From positions 173,042,001-173,106,000 of the forward strand of contig JBITNC010000001.1 of assembly GCA_050084985.1 (NCBI GenBank): a DNA stretch of 64,000 nucleotides, given 5' to 3'. A program made the translations under genes and the position numbers. Below, one piece after another: positions 1 to 12,500 of this stretch (position 1 is the stretch's first letter; every line of letters begins with the position of its first letter). The stretch is from Nageia nagi (Eukaryota; Pinophyta). The notes beneath the pieces are model-generated. The model saw nothing but the letters and a program-made list of their open reading frames with translations. It did no database searches and had not been told where the DNA came from.

Positions 1-2
1 CA

Positions 3-1080
3 TACCTCTTTATTATTCTTGTTGATGTTTTAGGAGACATCTTACCAAGGCTCATGAAGCTTACAAAATTAAAGGATTCAAGTGCACTACAGAAGCTCCT
101 ACACTCACATTTACAATTTGTTGATGATATTACCCTATTGGTAGCAACACATTATAGGGAAGCCTCAAGTATAAAGCAGATCTTCCCATTGTATTAGTTC
201 AACTAATTAACGAGGCTAAATCGCAAGTGGTGTTTTTTCATACCCATATGAGAAGGAGACTCTCATTTCTAAACATTTCAAAGTTCCAACAAGGTTCCCT
301 CCCCTTCACCTACTCGGGGCTCCAACTTTCAAACAATCCTTATTACGGAAACTCCATTCCAAAATTATCTTATGGACTCACAAATGGTTTTCTTCTAAAG
401 CTAGGATCACTCTAGTTAAATCAAGTTCGCACAACATATCCATCTATCTCAATTTTGTTTTAAATATCCCCAAGGGTATTTTGGGTAAGATTGACTAGTT
501 TTTTTGACAATTTCTACGATGTGGAGGAAATATAGACAAGAAATAGGCACTATGGTACAATAAAATTTGGAGGATTGGATTGTCACTACACTATAAAGCC
601 CAACAAGAGTTGGCAACAATACATTTTTGAAGTTGGTTTACTAGTCGATCCCAACTTTGAGCCCAAAAACTCCAATTCAAATATGGGGTAGTCGGGATTC
701 ACAAGACCTACTACATTTGAAACGTCCATATCGAGGATCTCCCATCCTCAAAATCCTAGACAAAGGAGCCAAGATGATTAAACCCAAGCTTTTTTAAGGG
801 TTAGAAATGGGCAACTTGTAAAGTTTTCATATGATGCTTGGGATGGAAATCCTCCGATTCTCCTTCAACATCCTAAATTGTAAAGATTGGCAACAAATAT
901 GGAGATATATACGTGGATCGACATTTGTGGCTACTAGACTCAAGGGGTTATCTTCATGAAAGAAAGAAAGAAAGTATATTAATGTCCGCAAGTGACCAAA
1001 AGCGATCAATGGGACTGTGAGGTGCAAATGTATGAAGCAACATGTGGGTAATAGTGCAAAAATAGTGCAAAAATACAATA
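3..1080 (+). mobile_element. LINE (plant L1-type) reverse transcriptase remnant
   Basis: From the left edge, frame 3 reads YLFIILVDVLGDILPRLMK and then HLQFVDDITLLVA. The FVDD at 117-128 corresponds to the catalytic F/YxDD box of plant LINE reverse transcriptases. The frame stops at about 200 and the similarity jumps frames repeatedly. A thumb/C-terminal-like stretch follows to about 830 and a weaker tail to about 1080. It is therefore the 3' half of a non-LTR retrotransposon, truncated by the window edge and inactive. It lies in antisense inside ADCS intron 8. The LINE RT assignment of the first 200 bp is solid; the right-hand limit is approximate. Confidence 0.7.
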
Positions 1081-3254
1081 GAGCAGATAAGCCTTTAAAA
1101 GTAGTACATAATCGAACAGTAAAATAAACTAGTCAAGATAGTCGAGGGGGTGGGTTCTCATCTCCAATTGGGCTCTCCTTAGTCTATGGTAACTATGGTC
1201 ACATGGACCCTACTGGAGCTAAAGAAGGATGTGATCAGCTAAGACCAGAAAGGAATAGGATCAACACACAATCGTTGTCTAGAGCATCGGGCAGGCGAAA
1301 CGGGGTCATCTCTCCTCCTCCTATGGTCTCTCTCCTCCGAGGAGGCTGGAAAGAATGAAATAAAAAAGCAATCACCTATCAAGTGTTGCGCATAGGATAA
1401 TAGATGTTTCCTAAGAAGGAATGTTGCCCTAAGATAGAGTACCACACAATGCTCGTCCAGGAATTGAAAGAATACCAAGATTGAGCTATGTAAATCACGG
1501 AAAAGATAGTGGTATCATCCCCAGATCTCATAATAAATCGAGCACCTGAAGATGAAATGATCCTCAATCTCAAACTTTAGCAAGCACAACTAACATACTC
1601 AAAGCTCATGTGCTAAATAGTGATCAATCTCGATCCATAGTTGATGGGAGCACACTTTGAATTGTCAAAGGAACATCCTCAAGCCAAGAGGGAGGTGTAA
1701 ACCGATGTATCGAGGTGGGAGTATCGACCCTCTGTTAATCTACAAAAAGTGATAAGAGTAATGCAACAACTTGGGTGTGAGGGGATGTTGGGAAGCGACC
1801 CAAGTGTGCTAAATATATGTCTTGTAAATCATGTCTTTGATCACTGACAAAGTATCAACTGGGACTTTATGTGTGTCCCCCTGAGGTAAAGGTAGTTGAT
1901 CGTGAGAAAACGCAAAGTGTCGTAAAGCCTTTTTGACCTCGATGAACCAATGAAGACTTTATCGACTAAAATGGAATCAACTCAATGCAAAATTATTGAG
2001 CAGGTGTTGAATGTTTGACTTCCTTCTTGGTCTCGTGAAAAGGATGATTTAGGATGGAAGGATCAACAAAACGGGTGTATACATTGGCCCAAGAATATGC
2101 ATCTCTTCTCCAATGCAATCAACCTAAAGATAGGATATTGTCATATGGAACCTTTGATTGGAATATAATGCCTAGATTTCTAAGGGCCAAGACCAACCAG
2201 CGAAGCACATTTGGAGGACGATGAAGGATAATGAAGTAGAGACAATGTGTCTAGCCATTGCCCAACCAGCCACCCCTCAACAAGAAGTTCATAATTTATG
2301 GGTGTGTTTAGACCTTTCAAAAGCGAAATCACATAATAGGAGTAGGCCCCCTAATTTTTGAGCTTAGAATGAATCATCATTTCAAGTGGACTCCTAGGCT
2401 AGCTAGTCTAAGAGTAGTCGATCATTATTCATTATTTTTTATTGCAATTTGACCATGCAATTGCTTTAATAATATTGCAAAAGCCTAAGCAATTCTCACT
2501 AGCCTATAAGGGGCATGCCGATTGGGATGGCATCAATTTATCATAAAGACAAACTCAAAAATAGTGATCACTATATTAAATTAGCACTCTAGTTAGTCCA
2601 GAGGGGATTGGTGTGTCTCTCAAATAAAAGAGACAATTGATAGATTACAAACGGCTTTTGAAGAGTGTAGAATCACTCAAATTCCTTGAAAAGGGTAGCA
2701 GACTATCTAGCAAACTGGTCTCTTGATTAAGGACATCTCAAGTGTTATGGAGTTATTCTGTCTTGGTGGGATCCTACCCTCCAGAGAGGACTTTCTTCTA
2801 CTCTTGATCATGATGATTGTACAACTCAATGATAGGATTATTTTGGTATTCCTTGGAATGTGTTTTGTTGACTTCCATAATTTTAGATATATGGTGTCTA
2901 GTACGTATAATCTTGATTATGTGAAGGATTTTAGGTACGCTATGTTAGGTGGTGAGAAATGTTATTTTGATAGTGTTTATATTCATTTAGGGGGAAATGG
3001 TGGTATGTCATGGTCAAATGCAATCAAATCCTGTAAACACCAATTATGTTGTAATCTTTTGTGATAAAGTAATATAAATTGATTGCCTAAAAAAATCTTC
3101 AAAAGTGAGAACAACAGATTTATGTGTCAGATTTTCCTGTACTTTTTTCCTACGCTCAAAAACAGTTTTTGGCTTTGACTCGTAGGTCATAACATGCATT
3201 CAATGGTTTTCATGGCATATTTCACTTTAAACACAATAGAAGAGAACTCACATG
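1081..3254. other. ADCS intron 8 sequence, no gene recognised
   Basis: About 2.2 kb between the LINE remnant and ADCS exon 8. Reading both strands I find no further ADCS exon. A plus-strand open stretch of 113 codons (2723-3064) has no recognisable motif. The minus strand at about 1140-2500 reads like a decayed coding repeat with many stops, but I cannot name its family. The stretch is treated as intron filled with unclassified repeat DNA. Confidence 0.5.
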
Positions 3255-3533
3255 ATCTTCAGTAGAGCTATCCAGCCAGAATGTATCTTCTGCCAAGTTA
3301 TTTCCAAACAAAGAACAAAAAATACTTGCTGATCCTCCAACTTTTTTGGCAATGCCTTCCAACTTTTTCCAGCAGAGCCTCAAGGTTGTGACTGTTTTGC
3401 TTTTGCTTTTATTATTTATATCTGCAATTTGATCAGACTTCTGAGATGAATCCAATCTTCTCCCTATTGTGGGTGACATAGATTTGGACTCCAGCCCTTC
3501 AAAACCCCTTTTCAAAGGCAACGGAGTGAATAC
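3255..3533 (-). CDS. ADCS: ADCS exon 8 (start of PabB half)
   Basis: 93 codons from [13 protein letters not shown] to [10 protein letters not shown], in phase 0, with acceptor CTGCAG|GTATTC and donor CAT|GTGAGT. FWLDSS is a landmark near the N-terminus of the chorismate-binding domain of plant ADCS. The next exon is not in the remaining 3.2 kb. Confidence 0.88.
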
Positions 3534-6500
3534 CTGCAGCATGTTACCAGGACTTGTTGGCCGTTAAATAGGAAACATAAATCAAAAACAATTTTTATCA
3601 CATACTTCCTGTTTCATGTTACAAGCATACTAAGGTCTCAAGTCAAATACACCAAACAAGGTAAACATTAATATAACATATTTTATAGCTTAATTTATTA
3701 GCAGGTTCCATGCCATTCACAATACAAAACTAAAATATTAGAAGACAATTGTTTTCTTTTTGGTTAAAGGCAACAAAAAACATATGAAAGCCATGCCATT
3801 TTGAGATTTAAATACACTGCCAAAAGCGATTATGTACTTTAAAATGCCTTCAAGAAGTCTGGGAAGCAATTCAATACCCTATTTTCAGGCTTTGCTGACA
3901 AGGTGCGCCAATGAGTTACTGTTATATTGCGAAAGTTTTCAAAAATTCTCCTCCCGTAACATGTTGCAATGCTTTCCGGATGGAACTATAAGCACAGTCA
4001 ATGTAAAGGTCGAAATATTAAACAATGTTATAGCAACCCGTTCATTATATATCATAGATAAAGAAGTAATATGAAACAAAGCAGCTCTTACCTGAACCCC
4101 ATAATGCGGGCGGCTCCTATGCATGACACCCATTAGAACTTTTTTCTCTCTCTCAAAATCAGGATTTTTGAAGGCATCAAAGCTTGCACTATCAATTGAT
4201 GAAATTTCTTTCTCGTCATCAAATTTGTGGTGTTTCTCACTCAAAGTACTTGCCATTGCATGCCCATCAGGAATAACATTGAGTGCATCAGAACAAGATG
4301 TCCAAGCAATTGGAATTAGATCCTTGGGAAGAGAACTTGATTCAAGTACCAACGAATGATATCTTACAACCTGCAAGATTATTTTTACATAAATGATGTG
4401 GCCACTATAATCATGTATGATGGGTTGAAAAGGGATATGATAAAAAGAGAAACCAGCCGAGCTCTTCTAACAACCTCCCTAATAGCAAGTCAGATAGTGC
4501 AAGTGATAAAATGGTGCAAAAACGAAAAATTCCTAGGTGATGTACATGATCTAAATCTTGATTCATTCCTCATAGTTATGCTTACCCTGAAGCCTGAACC
4601 TGCCCCAGAAGGAATGGAGTGAAAAAGTTGGCATCCAGTATGCTCAACCTCGCTGCAAGAAAGGAGGAAACAATCTCATTACTAACAATTCATCAAGTAA
4701 AAACCTATTTTACAAAGATAAGTTTCATCAAACATCATGACATGTTTCCAGGTTCAAAACAACTCTGACATTACATAACATGACACAAGCAAACTGATAT
4801 AAATATCCCTTCAAATAAGGCTTCCCTTAAAACATCATCAAGTAGAAAATCCACTTTAGAAATGAACTTCGACAGCACTGAAAGCTAATATTATTAAAGT
4901 CAACAACCAGCACAGATGATCTCAAAAGCATGCTCTTACTTCCATTGTAATATTTCATTTTGACTATGAAGAGCAGCATACCTAAGGCGGCCATGAACAG
5001 GTTCAAGAGCATGTACAACTTGAGCACCATGAACATATCCCAAAGCCTGAAAAAGAAAAAAATCAATGAAAGGCTAGAAGAAAACATATACACAGAGGCA
5101 GAATAAGTATGGAAAGAGCAAATCCAAAAAGTCCATAATTTGTATTATTTCTTCATGCAACTCCGAGAAGGAATTATTACAGTGCTTCGAATGAAATGCC
5201 AAAAGCTATTAAATTCAATCAGCTAAAGTTGCCCCTTTACGAGCCCACATTTTATAAATTTTAGCTTCAATATCTTAATTTGCAACAAACTGCCTTTATG
5301 ATTTATCCATTGATAAGAGAAAAATGTAGAACATAGCCCTCTTCTTTTAAAATAAAAAATTAGCATTTATAAGTAACATCATATTCAAACAGGGACATGC
5401 TTCCTTTAGATGCCTAATTTTGGTTTATTATTATTTAATAAGCCATATTTTAGACATCTCAAAAGAATAAACAACAATATTATCAAAGACAAATATGCTA
5501 TTACAATGCTATATCATGTGCTAGATCCAAGGCAATATTATCAACCATGATTTGTATTTACAAATATCTTGAATATTACAAAGGTTATAATAAATTGCTA
5601 TGAGTTGGTTTTCTCTCCTTTCTATGTCCTTGCAAGTATAAATGGAGGAGTTGAAGGTTGACATTCTCTATTAAATCTCTCTGATAAGTGGTTGTCCATA
5701 CATTATCATACTTGCAATGTCTCTCAACGCCACCTATCTGAGAATCTGTTATGCTATGAACTTTATGTTACGTATCTGTCTCACTTGTTTCTAGAATGTA
5801 AATATTACAACATCCGCGCCATGTGAAGGATTGTAATTGAGGCATTCGCACCATGATTCGTCATGATCCAAGGGGCAAATCTAGAGTATGATGAGCATAG
5901 ATTCAGGTCAATGAATATCCATTGGGCTCCGTCCTAGATTCATTTTGATCCTCTATTTATTCGCGCTACATCTTGAGGATTGTATACATTCATATCCAAG
6001 TGCACACTTTCTTGTATTAATCACGATAATCTTGAATAGTATTTTGCACCTTAATAGACTTAAAATTAGTGTTTCTTCATTATAAACCACAATTATTTTC
6101 AGTCTACATATTGGTGAACCCGACATTTCTTACACCAAGAACTTTGTTCTAAGGCATCCTTTCTTTTGGAGTCATGAATCCCTCTGAGTTACTATTCCAC
6201 CTTTACCTGATGTTCTTAAAATAGTTGCTCGACAACAAAATAATTTCAAGGTTTGTTCTATTTTTCTTAGAAAGAAATTCTTATCTATTGAAGAAAAACC
6301 TAAAATTTTAAAAGGGTTAATTTTGATAAAATTAGAAGTAATAGATTGAACCCTACCTTACTTGAGCAATTTCATGAACCAAATCCTAATAATAGATTCG
6401 CAAGTGATGAAGAAAATGATATTCAAAACAATGACGTAGCTGAATCTATTGATCCGTGTAGAATGAGTATCACTGGTCAAACACCTAATATATTTAATGT

Positions 6501-9500
6501 TGACCTCAATGACGATGAATTTGAAAGTATTGATCTAAACGATTTTATTGCTGCATTTGAACCTTAAAGAGATCTTGATGCTATACCTGCTAATGTTAAA
6601 TATTTGGCTTACTAAATGGCTCTTGATGATAGATTACAATACTTTGTTACTAATAATCTTGAGGCTATTATCAATATTTTGACAAAGCATGAAATGTTAG
6701 ATGTTAGTACAGAGCCATGTACTCCGCAAACTTCAGATTCTTTGTTTTAGTATGATAATCCAAGCTCTGCTAGAATGGTAGTATCAACTATCAACATCAA
6801 AAATGCATGGCATCAACGTTGTGCCAATCTATGATAACAACACGAACATCATGGATCTTGTACCTATTGGGCAGTTTTTCTCTCCTACCTTGCAAATAGG
6901 TAAATAAGTTGCAAGGCCAACAAAGACACCAATACCTAGATGGAAGGGTGTTACCCCTACCCGCTTTGAGGATTGGTTACCTCAAAGGTATCTCGAATGG
7001 GTGTGCAAGAAATGGACTCAGGATACTAGCTAGCATGTTTGAAGTTGTCACCAACTCAAATAAAATTTGTTAACCAAGGACTCGGATTGTCTCCATACTT
7101 GGACAAGGGTTGTTTCTCAAACAAACAAAATAAAATAGAGGTGCCAAAGCCATGGAAAAAAGTGAAAAATAAAGAAAAAGGTTGAGTAGACGGTGATATG
7201 TGAGTTCAACACAAAAGTTCAATGGTCTCATTAACTAGTACAGGTTTCAAGAGTCAACTCTCATGAGCTTGTTATAGGTTCCACGCACTCCGGATCCGCC
7301 TTGATTGTCAACAACACGAATGGCCTAGCGAGAGGAGCTTGAAGCAAATACGATGATGGTTGATGAGACGTGGGTAGACCTTGGACAAGGGAGTGAAGTT
7401 CCTACGCTAAGCGACATATGAGAGCCATCTCAAAGTGTACAAGTCTATCATGCAAACTATGAATTGTTACACAACCATGCATTATTTGAAGTACTTCTAA
7501 AAATGTTCAAGCACTCTTTTGTCCGCCTTAAGCAAGATTTACAAAATGCACCAAGTATTCAAGACAACACAAGATAGTAACATCCATTCACATTCATAGT
7601 TTCAAATGAGAGCATTCACCATTCAAATACTTGAAATACATCACATTCACAACTTGAGAAAACTTGCAAGTTTGAAAGTATTAAGTAAGTTGCCATTTTG
7701 CAAAAATGTCTCCTCTCCTTACAAATGAGCCCTCAAAGGCTATAAATAGTTTTTGTGGCAACCTGTTGGGATGCTTTTCTTTCCTGCGGCGACCCTTTAA
7801 AGATCGAATGTAGGACTTACGAGCCGCCCAACAACATAGTTGGGAATGCATTACCAATTCCCTCGTTTGAAAAGGATTGGATACCTCCAAGGCCCTTGTT
7901 GAAACACCTACTCAACGACTCAACGTTTTGTCGTTGTAGGTATGCCTACCGAGCGAGATCTCGTGCTTGGGCAAGTGTTTCTGGACTAGGGATAGATGAA
8001 AGAAAGTGCGGTATCCCTCTTTGGAATCAGCCTCAATGGAATGGAATGAGAGGTAGCAATGTGTTAACCAATGTTGTTTTATTTGATGTATAGATTTTAT
8101 TCAAAATATCTGTGTGTGGACTTAACGATTGTATTTGGTTTTGAAAGCATAAATAAAACATAAAGAAAGCATAAATAAAATACTGCAAAGTTAGAGACTA
8201 CACTTTGTGAAACGGAAACGGATACCTGGTTAGATACCAAAGGAGTCACCACGATGAAGCATTGTTTAAAAAGTTCATCCTTTTCGGATCAATTTAGGGA
8301 TTTCATCCAATTCATCCAGCTTTGCGAACAAACAACTATGTTCAAGTTGTTCCAAAGAGGAGCGAGGAGGAATGCTAATTGCGAGCAATCAAATGGACGT
8401 GGTGGAAGAATGTGGGAAGAACAAGAGTTTGGATGTAAACCTCTAGTTTGATATCATAAAACAGGAAACAAATTCATAATACCTCATCTAGTGCATGCTA
8501 TGAACCAAGCAATTATCAAAGACTGGTTTCCAACACTTTAAAGAATAAAGCAATAATACATTCCTAAAACTCTCAAGTTTTCAAAGGAAGGACGTGAAAG
8601 TGTCAAAGGAGCAATGATAATCCTTAAGAAACAATTCACAACACCACAAATGGATAAACAAGCTCGAACTTTGCCTTAACCACTTTGTATTAACTTATAA
8701 AAGAGTTGTGCAAGGATACATCAATTTGCTCCTCTAATACAAAAGTTTCACTTTTTTCACAAAATGAGCTCTAATGAAAATGAGACCCATGCCACTTATT
8801 TATAGGCAAAATTAGGTCAAATTCTCGAGTGTTTTCCTAATTTCTAGAAAAACACTAAAATGCTAATTTAAATGCTAAATTGAGACTACAATATCGTTTT
8901 AGTGGGAGAATAGTCTCATTCAACTAAAATATGCTTGAAATAAAATATTTACAAAAATTGATGCCCTCTAGCACGGATTTTGAGGCATTTGGCATCAACT
9001 TGGCAAAATTTGGAGATTCAAATCGTCGTTTTGGATCTATTCATCAATCTTTTGAGCTTCTTTTTTCAATCTAGATTCGCCCTTGATGTGATCGTTTTGG
9101 CAAATTTTGAAGGAATTCTGAGAAAACTTTCCAAAAAAGTGAATTTTTGTTCTATTTTTCGGAAAAGATGGGGGGGGTCCGAAATTTGGAAAAAAAAATT
9201 AAAATGGATTTGACCCCATGGATGGATGAAGTATGGGATTTTAAGGTTCTTGGGAAGTTTTGAGAGGATTTGGAGCTTTTTTGCATCGAATTTGGGGCTT
9301 TTTATGGGGGGCATTTTGGAGGCTCCATAAGGTATTTTTGCATATTTGGAGTTTTCCACTCATTCCCAATGTTGAGAAGAAAGGCCAAAGTGCTTGAAAA
9401 CTTATTCCACACATGATCTCCAAATTTTTTTTTTATATAAAAAAGTGAAGATTTTCAGCCTTTAGATCTTGGATCTTGAGAACTTTTTGTGTTTTTCTTC

Positions 9501-12500
9501 ACTTTTTGGGATCAAAATCACTGCTCTTCACAATGGAAATGGGTACCCAAATCAATCATCAAAATTGATTTCTAAAATTTTGGATCCTGAGTCACAATTT
9601 TGAAGATTTGAAGTTTTCTCTTTTTTTTGGATTTTCTCCATTTTTGGAGGGCAAATCCATGATTTGAGGAGTTTTTCTTGTCCAAATCATGTACTTGGAA
9701 GACCAAAATGGTGTAGAATTAAATTTTGCACCACATGAAGCTCACAAATTCCACTTTTGACAACTTTTAAGCCTCCCTGATGCTAGGCACAGGTTTTAGG
9801 AGCTTAGGCAAGTTTTTGGAAAATTTGAAAAATTAGAGAAACAAGTCAAAACTACCGCCTAGCTTTTTGAGGGAGAAAACTTGATTTTTTTGCAACATTG
9901 CAAGAGGCAATGTTGATGTCCTTTGAATTTGACACCCTACCTTTCTTTTCCAATTTTGATTTTGAGAATTTTTGAAAAAAATGGAAAATTTTAGAGCTCT
10001 CCCATTGGCTGATCCAAATTTTGGGATTTTTAGGGAGTCGATCAACTTTTTTCCAAAAACTTAAAACATGAATGAGATGCAAAATTGGATTTCCCATGCA
10101 CCTAGGACCAAATTTTTCGATTTTTGAGCAAAAATAGGCCCTTGCAAGCTACGTGCAAGTTTTAGGGGAATTAGGCAAATTTGAAAAAATGGGAAAATGA
10201 GGGAAAACTCTTTAAACTCCCGCCTACCTTTTTGGGTTTGGCACCCTACCTCATCCTTGGATTTTCATTTTAAGCACTTTGAAAAAACTCACTTTTCGGG
10301 CTCAACCCGAAGCTTCTCGGACGCCAAAACCCTCATTTTCTGATTTTACCCCTCAAGGGTGCTCAAACTTGCTTTCCTCATTCATCCAAGGCTATATTGC
10401 ACATTCCCGACCTTTCTCGTCCTTTATGGGCTCAAACGGTATATTTCTAGCCATTTCCAGGCTCTAAGTATGAATTTCGACCATTTCTGGCTTTTCCAGA
10501 CACTTCTGAGCTTGAACGGTGAGAAAACAATCATTTCCGATATTTCCGAGCATTTTGAGCTCAATCTTGCAATTTTGGTCAATTCCGAGCTTTCCAGGCT
10601 CAAATCATGCAAAAACGCACATTTCTACTACACTAACCACTCCCAGGCTCAAAATTGACAAAAACATGCTTTTTGGCTATAGATGTCCTTTCCGGGCCCA
10701 ATTTGTACAAAAGCACACATTTTCGTTATCTTAATTGTATCCACTGCTCTCAAGCTCAAACTTGAAGAAAAACACACCTTTGGTCATCTTGGCACCTTGT
10801 TGCTTAATCTTGCCAAGACAACCCCACCTTCGCTGACCCCATCTTAGAGCCAAGAAATTTGTGCCCTGTTAATAGCTCTTAGATTCTAGTTCCTTGGCTG
10901 CAAAACTAGCGGCTGGATACTCTAATACTCTTCAAGGTCTTTGTCGCATGATCTCCTTGAACTGCTCCCTGATATCATGTTTTCACTCTTCAGACTGAAC
11001 TATCCATCGCCCAAAAGCCACTCTCAAGGCAATGCACATCATTGCCTTTGCAAAAATAAGGTCCCCAAAATGTTGAATCTTGGGGTGTGTTGTGCGAGCA
11101 CAACACAACCCTAAATGTTGCCCTAACCATAATGCAAATTACGAGGAAAATAAAAGTGGTCAAATGAAAATTCACCACATGGCGTTAAAGGATTTATTCC
11201 AACACTTGTAGGAGCAAATCCTCATCCGTCGCAAGGCTTAACTAAATTTCAAAAGTCTTTGAAATCCAAATTTAAAATGAACTGCAATAATAAAATTAAA
11301 TTAAATTGTTGCAACTGCAACACCATGCCTCTATGCTCTTCAGGTGCATTCGAACTCGTGCATCTTCCTTGCCTCTACAACACCTAACTCAACTTGTTCA
11401 CCTTTTGACACATGCAAAGGCAATCTAGTAGCATGCATGCATCACTAGGATAACTTGGGACCTTGTCTCGGAAATATGGCCATCTTGGGCGCATGCCTCT
11501 TTTACTCAAGATCTTCGTGACTTCACCTTCTCCTAGGCCTAGGCTCCTATAAATTTCACCTCGAACACTTCCTAAAGCCTCTCCAAACTTGGAGCATGCC
11601 AGAAAAAGTCAAGATTTTATCCTTTTTAAGATGCGAAAAACTTGCTTTGCCTGCCTGAATTTGGAGCATGCTTCAAAAACACAAGATTTTGTCTTTTTTT
11701 TACGATGCGCTCAATTGGAAGCCTCATGCCCTTCACACACATGTCACCTTGGCTCTTCAACTTGCCCACTTTGACCTTGCATCATCCAGATTTGTCTTTT
11801 CTAATGCTCAGGGTTGCCAGATTTCACCTTCGAATAGCTCCAAAACTCCCCGCAAGCCAAGCGCATGCTCAAGAAAAACAAGATTTTGTCTTTTGAAATC
11901 ATGTGCCCAACTCTCCAGTCATGCCAGCTTGAGCACATGTTCCAAAAAGCCAAGATTTTGTCTTTTTGAGGCATGCGTTGGGTTGCTCTTGCTCAATTTG
12001 ACCTGTTTTAGGGCCTTAGCAAATAGGACTTAGCCAAATTTTCACATTTTCCTAGAACTGGTCTCCTCATGAGATCGGACTAGATGCCTCTTTGTCATGA
12101 GCACATGATCCCAAAAGATAAGATTTTGTCTATTTGAGGCATATGCTTGCCTTTTGCGTACTTTGACTCCACTCTCTCATCTTCGAACTCAACCTGTGCG
12201 GCCTTTCAACTTGAGCGCATGCTCCCAAAAGACAAGATTGTCTTTTTTAGGCATGTGCCAAACTTGGAGTGCCTCTAACTTGCCTTCTTCATCCTCCGTT
12301 GTGATCCAGACTACCCCCAGACCCGAGTGCATGCTCCAGAAAGACAATATTTTGTCTTTTGGAGGTATGCGTTGGACCTAAGAGTGGCTCAATTTGCCTT
12401 TCTCAAACTTGATTCTGGTTTGGACAGCCCCTAGACCCGAGCACACGTCCCAGAAAGACAACAAATTATCTTTTTGAGGCTTGCACTAGGCCTAGGAGTG

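Noticed and set aside
2723-3064. 113-codon plus-strand frame in ADCS intron 8
   Set aside because: No motif, no splice or promoter context, and other strands read equally poorly; kept only as unclassified intron DNA.
5400-5404. CTTCC before the outer gypsy LTR as a target duplication with 31072-31076
   Set aside because: It would start the LTR at TTTAG rather than TG and is 90 bp away from where the two LTRs begin to match; probably chance.
11591-12486. CRISPR-like array
   Set aside because: Repeats are diverged, palindromic and irregularly spaced, and the DNA is plant nuclear; no cas genes.
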